Part shown: in pieces, positions 1 to 4,346 of the stretch
Numbering within the stretch: the first letter of the stretch is position 1
How the letters are laid out: each line of letters starts with the position of its first letter
Origin: Lentisphaeria bacterium
GTDB lineage: Bacteria; Verrucomicrobiota; Lentisphaeria; Oligosphaerales; JAFGRS01
Length of the DNA stretch: 5,557 nucleotides
Reading direction: 5' to 3'
Assembly (NCBI GenBank): GCA_016935045.1
Contig: JAFGRS010000130.1
Coordinates: 1-5,557, forward strand
The notes under the pieces: model-generated
What the model saw: only the letters and a program-made list of their open reading frames with translations
Database searches by the model: none
What the model was told of the DNA's origin: nothing
Made by a program: the position numbers and the translations under genes

Positions 1-188
1 ACCGGGCCGGCGCGGGGCGCCCACCCCGTTTTCCGGACACCGCCGAGGCTGGGACTGGCCGGAAAACGTCCCCGGACCGGGCCGGCGGGGGGCGCCCACC
101 CCGTTTTCCGGACACCGCCGAGGCCGGGCCTGGCCGGAAAACGTCCCCGGACCGGGCCGACGCGGGGCGCCCACCCCCCGTTTTGCGG
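1..188. repeat. 75-bp tandem repeat, about 2.5 copies
   Basis: Two full copies (1-75 and 76-150) differ at only three positions. A third, partial copy (151-188) has a G-to-A change, a 2-bp insertion in the C run and one more substitution before similarity ends. Each full copy contains the perfect 10-bp inverted repeat CGTTTTCCGG / CCGGAAAACG (27-36 with 59-68; 102-111 with 134-143) around a 22-nt loop. The third copy keeps only an altered left arm (179-188). Because the window opens exactly at a unit boundary, the array probably continues to the left. The unit length is a multiple of 3 and I saw no stop in any frame of it, so open reading through it is not evidence of coding. The three differences include codon-changing ones in the first frame. 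It is best read as a non-coding tandem array of unknown role. Confidence 0.93.
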
Positions 189-190
189 CG

Positions 191-211
191 GATCAGGATG
201 TCTGATCCTGA
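191..211. repeat. small inverted repeat at the boundary of the two repeat elements
   Basis: Two overlapping perfect inverted repeats lie here: GATCAG (191-196) with CTGATC (202-207), and TCAGGAT (193-199) with ATCCTGA (205-211). Either gives a hairpin with a 5-nt loop. The right arm is shared with the larger 204-249 hairpin, so the two folds exclude each other. No T-rich tail follows, so a classical terminator is not indicated. Confidence 0.6.
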
Positions 212-407
212 AACAGCTCCTGCGCCGTCCCCAGGGCTGTTTCAAGATCCGGTGAATCGGTTCCCGCCGCCGCTGCCCTTGCGGCAGTGGAGCGCCGATT
301 CGGGGTGAAGGAGCGCGGCCGCGCCCCCTCCCCGCCCTCTGATCGGCGCTCCACCGGGACAAGCCCGGCGGCGGCGTTGGGATCCTGAAACAGCCCTGCA
401 CCGTCCC
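204..407. repeat. fold-back element: head-to-head inverted copies plus an extra partial direct copy
   Basis: The ends at 232-250 (CAGGGCTGTTTCAAGATCC) and 380-398 are inverted copies matching at 18 of 19 positions. Inside are a 9-bp inverted repeat of CGCCGCCGC (265-273 with 368-376), a perfect 13-bp one, GTGGAGCGCCGAT (287-299 with 342-354), and the 12-bp palindrome GCGCGGCCGCGC (313-324) near the centre. The interval 232-398 therefore reads as two divergent inverted copies of a roughly 85-bp sequence. A further partial copy at 204-231 repeats 381-407 directly (GATCCTGAAACAGC, then CCTGC, then CCGTCCC with one substitution and one indel) and forms its own hairpin with 234-249. No transposase and no clear target duplication are seen. 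It could be a MITE-like or REP/BIME-like dispersed element; assignment to a known family is not possible from this window. Confidence 0.8.
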
Positions 408-415
408 GTCGGGGC

Positions 416-444
416 TTGCCGGGGGGCTCGATGACGGCTATGGT
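416..444 (+). promoter_or_regulatory. candidate sigma70-type promoter for the unknown gene and sulfatase
   Basis: TTGCCG (416-421, 4 of 6 matches to TTGACA) and TATGGT (439-444, 4 of 6 to TATAAT) are separated by 17 nt. Transcription would start near 451, about 45 nt before the chosen start codon. It lies just downstream of the fold-back element, so that element would sit upstream of the transcript rather than in its leader. The match is moderate, and promoter consensus in the likely host group is not well defined. Confidence 0.33.
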
Positions 445-479
445 GCGGTGTTCACCGGTTGCTCCTGCGCTTTGAGCCC

Positions 480-484
480 GAGGA
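480..484 (+). promoter_or_regulatory. ribosome binding site GAGGA deciding the start at 496
   Basis: GAGGA lies 11 nt before the ATG at 496. The in-frame GTG at 448 and the in-frame ATG at 520 have no comparably convincing purine-rich site, so 496 was preferred. Confidence 0.45.
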
Positions 485-495
485 TTGTCCCGATC

Positions 496-1320
496 ATGCC
501 CGAAGACACGCCACGGATGGGTACGCTGTTTCCCTGTGCTCTTGCGGAGCCCTTCCTGGAGCGGCTTCCGGAGCTGCCGCCGCGCAGCGGCGACGCCTGG
601 ACGCGGCGCTACCGCGTCCTTACCGTCGGCATGAAGGCGATGGGAAGTGCGGGGGCCCTGGTCCTGCGCCGTCGACCGGATGCGGACGGAGGAGTACTGC
701 TGGGCGTGGACTATGACCGCAGCGTCGTTGCCCGGCACGTGTGCGCGGTGCGGGTGGAAATGGTGTTCGGGCGCGAGGATCCGGTCACACCGCTGCGGTG
801 GTCCCTGCACAGCGTCACCAGGGACCCTGACGGCAATCCCGACCCGCTGACGGAATACGCGCAGGATGCCGAGGTCACTGCGGATCACGTCGCCATCACG
901 GCCCATGGCCGGACGCGCCGCATCCCCCGGCGGGGCCTGCCGGCGATCCCCAACTGGGGCCTCTTTGCGTCCCCGGGGGCATGGCCCGGACCGGGGTCCG
1001 CGGAGCGTCCCATTCTGTTGCTCGACGACATGGATCAGCCCAAGCCCGCCCGGCTCGCCTGCGCCGGAAAACAGCGCGTACTGCTCGGGGCCCAGCGCCT
1101 GGTGTCGGAGCGGGAGATCCCCCTGGAACGAGGCCGGGTCTGGCGTCCGGAGTGGGTCTGGAAAGGCGGCCGAGCGGCGGAGTTGACCCGTTATCATCTG
1201 ACCGGTGACGGGGTAGTCCCCTATGTCTTCTACACCGACCCGGCCGCACGGGTGCTCTTTGCCGGCGCAGGCACGGAGGCCTATGCTCTCGAAGCAGAGT
1301 CCCCCAGCGCGGAAGGATAG
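496..1320 (+). CDS. conserved-looking hypothetical protein paired with sulfatase
   Basis: A 274-residue protein that I cannot assign to a named family. It starts at the ATG with a GAGGA site upstream; the same frame can be extended to a GTG at 448 (290 residues). No signal peptide, Tat motif or membrane segment is visible, so it is probably cytoplasmic. Alternating hydrophobic strands suggest a mostly beta fold: residues 63-91 (a VLLGVDY-type strand followed by HVCAVRVEMVF), 98-107 (TPLRWSLHSV), and 232-266, where RYHLTGDGVVPYVFYTD leads into a VLFAGAGTEAYALE end. Other recognisable points are WGLF (154-157) and a LLLDDMDQPKPA stretch (174-185). Only 8 bp separate it from the sulfatase start, and the sulfatase ribosome site lies inside its last codons, so the two are almost certainly co-translated. 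A role in sulfatase function or substrate handling is inference only. The opposite-strand frame here (193-1338) reads like a shadow. Confidence 0.8.
   Translation: MPEDTPRMGTLFPCALAEPFLERLPELPPRSGDAWTRRYRVLTVGMKAMGSAGALVLRRRPDADGGVLLGVDYDRSVVARHVCAVRVEMVFGREDPVTPLRWSLHSVTRDPDGNPDPLTEYAQDAEVTADHVAITAHGRTRRIPRRGLPAIPNWGLFASPGAWPGPGSAERPILLLDDMDQPKPARLACAGKQRVLLGAQRLVSEREIPLERGRVWRPEWVWKGGRAAELTRYHLTGDGVVPYVFYTDPAARVLFAGAGTEAYALEAESPSAEG
1311..1317 (+). promoter_or_regulatory. ribosome binding site inside the end of the preceding gene
   Basis: GGAAGGA ends 11 nt before the sulfatase ATG (1329) and overlaps the last codons of the upstream gene. This supports both the chosen start and translational coupling of the pair. 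Confidence 0.6.
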
Positions 1321-1328
1321 ACGGGACC

Positions 1329-2732
1329 ATGGCGGCATGCCCCCACACCATTCCAGGCGCTCCGGCCCCAGGCCTGCCGCCGGATGCGGACCGAAGGAGG
1401 TTCCTGCAGCTCGGCGCCGGTGCGGCCGCGGGGCTCTGCCTGCGGCCGCTGTATGGGCAGGCCCGGAAGCCGGCCCCCGCCCGCCCCAACATCCTCTTCA
1501 TCGTCTGCGACCAGCTCGGCATGGACGCGCTCTCCGGTCACGGCTGCCCGGACGTCAAGACCCCGAACATCGACCGGCTGATGGCCCGGGGATTGTCCTT
1601 CCAACTCGCCCACAGCCCCTCGCCGGTCTGCTCGCCGGCGAGGAGTTCCATGTTCACCGGGCGCATGCCGACCGAGACCGGCGTCGTGGTCAACGACCTG
1701 GCCATTCACCCGTCGTTGGCCATGATGGGCCCCTGGTTCCGCCAGGCCGGTTACGAGACCGTCTACTGCGGCAAGTGGCACCTTCCCCACGGCTACCCGG
1801 TGGCCATCGACGGCTTTCGTATCCTGCCGGTCGGGGGAGGCCAGGGAGACCTCTCCGATGCCCTTGTCTCCCGCTCCTGCGAGGCGTTCCTCAACCAACG
1901 CTCGCGCACGGCCCCGTTCCTGCTGACCGCTTCGTTCATGCAGCCCCACGACATCTGCTACTGGGCCATCCACGGCCGCCACCTCGTTCCGTCCGAGCTG
2001 CCGTTCCCCGAAGTGCGGGGCCGTCTCCCGGCGCTTCCCCCCAACTACAACGTCCGCCCCAAGGCGCCCGAACGGCTCGACCGTTGCGCCTACACCGGTT
2101 TCAACGACGAACAATGGCAATTCTACATTTACACCTACTACCGCCAGGTGGAGATGCTCGATGCCGACGTCGGACGACTCCTCGACGCCCTCGAAGACAC
2201 GGGCTACGCGGACTCGAGCCTGGTTGTCTTCACCGCCGATCACGGCGAGGGACGCGGACGTCACAACCACGTGCAGAAGTGGTACCCCTATCAGGAGGCG
2301 GTGAGCGTTCCCCTCATTGCCGCCTGGCCGGGGGCGATCCCCGAAGGCGCCAAGGACACGGCCCATCTGGTGTCCCATGTCGATATTCTGGCCACCCTGT
2401 GCTCGGCGGCGGACATCGAGGCGCCCCCGTCCTCCGTGGGCCGCAGCCTGCTGCCCGCGGCGCAGGGAAGCGCGACCGAGTGGCGCGAATTCCTGGTCTG
2501 CGACACGCACCGCGTAGGACGCACCGTGCGCACCGAGCGCTTCAAGTATGTCGTCTATGACCGGGATCCGGTGCAGCAGCTCTTCGACATGATCGAGGAC
2601 CCCTGGGAGACGCGCAACCTGGCGGATGAGGCGCGCTACGCCGACACCATCCGCGAGCACCGCGGCATGCTGGCGGCCTGGAATCGGCAGCTGACTCCGG
2701 TCAAGGATGGGGAATTGACCTTCGGGCTCTGA
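1329..2732 (+). CDS. type I (formylglycine-dependent) sulfatase, Tat-exported
   Basis: A 467-residue sulfatase of the alkaline-phosphatase superfamily that hydrolyses sulfate esters, here probably on a glycan. Residues 21-27 (DRRRFLQ) before a hydrophobic alanine/glycine stretch (28-38) form a twin-arginine signal, with likely cleavage near residues 43-46. The catalytic domain opens at PNILFIVCDQ (53-62) with metal-binding D61; the second acidic position of the usual DD pair is Q62. The active-site signature CSPAR (101-105) matches CxPxR, with C101 the residue expected to be oxidised to formylglycine, followed by the typical SSMFTGR. Further family points are CGKWH (147-151), ADHGE (303-307), and K317 before a YQEAVSVPLI segment. 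The C-terminal block LFDMIEDPWETRNLAD (418-433) is typical of arylsulfatase-like members. Length is normal and no truncation is seen. The substrate and S1 subfamily cannot be read from this sequence. No maturation enzyme is encoded in the window; folding before Tat export fits cytoplasmic maturation. Confidence 0.96.
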   Translation: MAACPHTIPGAPAPGLPPDADRRRFLQLGAGAAAGLCLRPLYGQARKPAPARPNILFIVCDQLGMDALSGHGCPDVKTPNIDRLMARGLSFQLAHSPSPVCSPARSSMFTGRMPTETGVVVNDLAIHPSLAMMGPWFRQAGYETVYCGKWHLPHGYPVAIDGFRILPVGGGQGDLSDALVSRSCEAFLNQRSRTAPFLLTASFMQPHDICYWAIHGRHLVPSELPFPEVRGRLPALPPNYNVRPKAPERLDRCAYTGFNDEQWQFYIYTYYRQVEMLDADVGRLLDALEDTGYADSSLVVFTADHGEGRGRHNHVQKWYPYQEAVSVPLIAAWPGAIPEGAKDTAHLVSHVDILATLCSAADIEAPPSSVGRSLLPAAQGSATEWREFLVCDTHRVGRTVRTERFKYVVYDRDPVQQLFDMIEDPWETRNLADEARYADTIREHRGMLAAWNRQLTPVKDGELTFGL

Positions 2733-2733
2733 T

Positions 2734-2757
2734 GGCCCGGGCCAGCCGGCTCGGGCC
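2734..2757 (+). terminator. strong GC hairpin directly after the sulfatase stop codon
   Basis: GGCCCG pairs with CGGGCC, followed inward by a G-T wobble and GCC/GGC around an AGCC tetraloop: 10 pairs in 24 nt, starting one base after the TGA. The same DNA reads as three abutting palindromes (2734-2743, 2744-2751, 2752-2759). No T-tract follows, so it may be a terminator without a U-tail, a 3' mRNA stabiliser, or an element tuning expression of the downstream genes. Two weaker hairpins overlap or follow (CGGGC arms at 2755-2767 and 2763-2780), and the nearer one is incompatible with the main stem. Confidence 0.4.
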
Positions 2758-2816
2758 CGAATCGGGCAGGGGCACGCCCGGGGGACACGTCGCCGGGAAA
2801 GGCCGGCCGCAACGCT

Positions 2817-2823
2817 GGAGAAG
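2817..2823 (+). promoter_or_regulatory. ribosome binding site for the jelly-roll protein
   Basis: GGAGAAG lies immediately upstream of the ATG at 2826, with GGAG 5 nt from the start codon. It supports this start, which also begins a clean signal peptide. Confidence 0.6.
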
Positions 2824-2825
2824 CC

Positions 2826-3482
2826 ATGAATCGCGTTGCCCTTGCGTTGCTGGCGGGAAGCATCTCCCTCTGGCTGATCCCCCCTGCCGGCGCCCAGGTC
2901 CGGGTGCTCAACCCGGGCTTCGAAGCGGACCGGTTCAGCCTTTGGCCGGGCACCGCCGACGCCAACGGCAAGGCCATCGACGGCTGGAGCTACCAGGGCA
3001 ACGTCGGCATCAATCCCATCCAGCCGTCTCCGAACAGCCGGCCCGGGCAGGACCCCGCGCCCTTCTTCGACAATGGCGGATGCCCCGAAGGCAGGCAGGT
3101 CCTCTTCATGCAGAACCAGGCCTCGCTGCGCCAGGACGTCGACGGCTTCGTGAAGGGCACCCGGTACCGCATCGTCTTCCGGGAAAACGCCCGGCACAAC
3201 AACGCCCCGGAGCGGAACCCGAGGTTGCGCGTCGGCCTCGGGGGCGAAATCCTCGTCTCGGAGCATGATGTTCAGCCCGTCGGTGAGATCGGGATACGCG
3301 AGATGCCCTTTGCCCGGGTGGAGAGCGCCGTGTTCACGGCCCCCGGGGATGGTGCCTTTGCCCTGGTCTTCGAGACCACGTTCGCCGACCGTGTGGCGGT
3401 GCTCCTCGATGACATCCGCATCGAGGTCGTGACGGGACTGGAGGACGCCGAACCCGAGCGCGGCAAGTCCCCCGGGAGATGA
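2826..3482 (+). CDS. secreted jelly-roll (galactose-binding-like) protein
   Basis: A 218-residue protein with a Sec signal peptide: a short basic start (MNR), a hydrophobic core to about residue 20, and an AGA signal-peptidase site before Q24. The mature part reads like one galactose-binding-like beta-sandwich, as found in CBM4/9-like and DUF642-like domains. It opens with VLNPGFEAD (27-35), has IDGW (51-54), a central LRQDV with a following TRYRIVFREN strand (101-121), and closes with a VLLDDIRIEVV strand (192-202). These are the usual opening, central and closing strands of such folds. A polar, probably flexible tail (203-218) follows. There is no catalytic signature, so carbohydrate or cell-surface binding is the likely role; this is inferred from the fold pattern and neighbours, not from a matched family. 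It starts 93 bp after the sulfatase, and a shared transcript is possible if the intervening hairpin is read through. Confidence 0.82.
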   Translation: MNRVALALLAGSISLWLIPPAGAQVRVLNPGFEADRFSLWPGTADANGKAIDGWSYQGNVGINPIQPSPNSRPGQDPAPFFDNGGCPEGRQVLFMQNQASLRQDVDGFVKGTRYRIVFRENARHNNAPERNPRLRVGLGGEILVSEHDVQPVGEIGIREMPFARVESAVFTAPGDGAFALVFETTFADRVAVLLDDIRIEVVTGLEDAEPERGKSPGR

Positions 3483-3496
3483 TCCCTGCCAAGGGA
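3483..3496 (+). terminator. small hairpin directly after a stop codon
   Basis: TCCCT (3483-3487) pairs with AGGGA (3492-3496) around a GCCA tetraloop, starting at the base after the TGA. There are five pairs and no T-tract. It is weak alone and is listed because two neighbouring genes also have a hairpin right after their stop codons. Confidence 0.25.
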
Positions 3497-3577
3497 CCTG
3501 CCGGCCGCGCGGTTGCGAATGGATGTCCAGCCGGGCAGTGGCACAAGGACAAGGCGCCGGAAAGGAAAGTCCGATGC

Positions 3578-3584
3578 AAAGGAG
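3578..3584 (+). promoter_or_regulatory. ribosome binding site AAAGGAG deciding the start at 3592
   Basis: AAAGGAG ends 7 nt before the ATG at 3592, an ideal spacing. A second purine run, AAAGGAAAG (3561-3569), precedes the in-frame ATG at 3574, so two alternative starts each have their own site. The ATG at 3586 is too close to AAAGGAG to use it. Confidence 0.6.
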
Positions 3585-3591
3585 AATGGCG

Positions 3592-4083
3592 ATGCGTACG
3601 CGGATGGCGGCAACCGGAGCCCGGGCTGCGGCCCTCGCGCTCCTGCTCTGTGGGGCCCTCCTCGCGGCCGGACCCCGACCGCCGGCGGAGGCGGCCATCC
3701 GGGCGCAGGTCGAGAAAATCAACCTCGCCTGGAAGTCCGACGCCGGGGTCGAGATCATTCGCCCCGTCCTCTCGGACGCCTACTGCGCAGCCATCCCCCA
3801 TCCCCGCGAGCCCGGTGCGTGGATCACGCTGGACAAGGAGGGATTCTGCAACGCCTTCGGCCGCATGCTGCGGGAGAACCGTCCCCGGAAGCACGTCCGG
3901 CAGACGACCCGGGTCACGGTCCGGGGCGGGATTGCCTTCGAGAACGGCCTCTCCGTACACGTCACCGACACCGGGACCAAGACCGACCGCATCCTCAACG
4001 TCTGGCGCCTCGAAGGCGATACCTGGCGTCTCCTGCTCTCCTCCTACGTGGCGGATGTCGAGGAAGCCATGAAGGGGCCCTGA
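3592..4083 (+). CDS. secreted NTF2/SnoaL-like small protein
   Basis: A 163-residue protein when started at 3592, where the best ribosome site lies. A start at 3574 adds six residues and the frame stays open back to 3523. Residues 1-34 form a Sec signal peptide: basic start, alanine/leucine core, then a proline-rich stretch and an AEA site. Cys20 is preceded by LLL rather than the small residue a lipobox needs, so a lipoprotein is unlikely. The mature part resembles the NTF2-like (SnoaL/DUF4440-type) cone fold. It has a long helix with INLAWKSD (43-50), a helical region around residues 82-95 (KEGFCNAFGRMLRE), then strands VRQTTRVTVRGGIAFENGLSV (102-122) and RILNVWRLEGDTWRLLLSSY (133-152), the usual closing hairpin. 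Such proteins bind small molecules or catalyse varied reactions; no function can be assigned. It lies 109 bp after the jelly-roll gene. Confidence 0.82.
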   Translation: MRTRMAATGARAAALALLLCGALLAAGPRPPAEAAIRAQVEKINLAWKSDAGVEIIRPVLSDAYCAAIPHPREPGAWITLDKEGFCNAFGRMLRENRPRKHVRQTTRVTVRGGIAFENGLSVHVTDTGTKTDRILNVWRLEGDTWRLLLSSYVADVEEAMKGP

Positions 4084-4085
4084 CC

Positions 4086-4115
4086 CCAGGCGCACGGCAT
4101 CTCCCGCCGTCCTGG
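4086..4115 (+). terminator. bulged 10-bp hairpin after the NTF2-like gene
   Basis: CCAGG (4086-4090) pairs with CCTGG (4111-4115) and ACGGC (4094-4098) with GCCGT (4106-4110), with a 3-nt bulge on the left side and a 7-nt loop. It begins 2 bases after the TGA. There is no T-tract. It may be a terminator or a 3' end stabiliser. Confidence 0.38.
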
Positions 4116-4149
4116 AGTCCGCCTGCTCGGGCGTCCCGATCTCGTGTGC

Positions 4150-4179
4150 AGGCATTCTCCACGCGGGATGGCAATGCCT
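4150..4179. promoter_or_regulatory. 7-bp inverted repeat, possible operator or hairpin
   Basis: AGGCATT (4150-4156) and AATGCCT (4173-4179) are perfect inverted copies around 16 nt, so arm centres are 23 bp apart, roughly two helical turns. It lies about 80 bp upstream of the candidate promoter for the DUF1080 gene. It could be a regulator site or a chance hairpin; there is no regulator gene in the window to link it to. Confidence 0.25.
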
Positions 4180-4260
4180 CAATGGGAGCGGGAAGAGTTC
4201 GGAAAGCGGCTCAGCAGGAGCCCTTCGACGGAGGCATGGCGCGGGATGTGAGGGCCGCAT

Positions 4261-4289
4261 TCGTCAGCTCGCCCGACAGGCAGTATGTT
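4261..4289 (+). promoter_or_regulatory. candidate sigma70-type promoter for the DUF1080 gene
   Basis: TCGTCA (4261-4266, 4 of 6 to TTGACA) and TATGTT (4284-4289, 4 of 6 to TATAAT) have a 17-nt spacer, in one of the few AT-richer spots of this gap. Transcription would start near 4296, leaving a leader of about 50 nt that includes the 4306-4321 hairpin. Confidence 0.3.
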
Positions 4290-4305
4290 TGGGCCGGTTC
4301 GACGA

Positions 4306-4321
4306 GCCCTCCCCGGAGGGC
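4306..4321 (+). promoter_or_regulatory. compact hairpin in the leader of the DUF1080 gene
   Basis: GCCCTCCCCGGAGGGC is a near-perfect self-complement: six stable pairs around a CCCG loop. It ends 12 nt before AGGAG and has no T-tract. It may protect the 5' end of the mRNA or tune translation; it leaves the ribosome site free. Confidence 0.35.
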
Positions 4322-4333
4322 AACAACAAGCAC

Positions 4334-4338
4334 AGGAG
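4334..4338 (+). promoter_or_regulatory. ribosome binding site AGGAG deciding the start at 4347
   Basis: AGGAG ends 8 nt before the ATG at 4347, and that ATG begins a typical signal peptide. This fixes the start although the frame is open for more than 800 bases upstream. Confidence 0.75.
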
Positions 4339-4346
4339 AAACCCGG

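Larger units (their letters stand above)
4084..4346. other. 263-bp intergenic region with several inverted repeats
   Basis: I see no convincing gene here. It holds a hairpin just after the upstream stop (4086-4115), a 7-bp inverted repeat (4150-4156 with 4173-4179), a candidate promoter (4261-4289), a 16-bp hairpin (4306-4321) and the ribosome site of the next gene (4334-4338). The frame of the next gene stays open across the whole gap and back to 3513, which in GC-rich DNA is not evidence of coding. The gap suggests that the DUF1080 gene has its own transcription start. Confidence 0.6.

Noticed and set aside
1..255. C-terminal part of a protein with 25-residue repeats (first frame open to TGA at 253-255)
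   Set aside because: All frames of the repeat unit are open, differences between units include codon-changing ones, and the frame runs into the fold-back element before stopping. Coding is not supported.
198..308. 36-codon ORF starting at ATG 198 on the + strand
   Set aside because: It lies wholly in inverted-repeat sequence, has no ribosome site and no recognisable protein pattern.
193..1338. 381-codon open frame on the - strand
   Set aside because: It runs through the inverted-repeat element and antisense to the 496-1320 gene. The + strand frame has a strand-like hydrophobic pattern, a ribosome site and coupling to the sulfatase, while this one does not.
1281..3758. 825-codon open frame on the - strand
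   Set aside because: It lies antisense to the sulfatase and jelly-roll genes, which have clear family motifs and signal peptides. Its translation is rich in R, G, A and P without domain motifs. Long antisense frames are expected in GC-rich coding DNA.
3513..4346. Upstream extension of the DUF1080 frame to 3513
   Set aside because: It overlaps the NTF2-like gene in another frame and lacks domain motifs. The ATG at 4347 has an ideal AGGAG site and begins a signal peptide.
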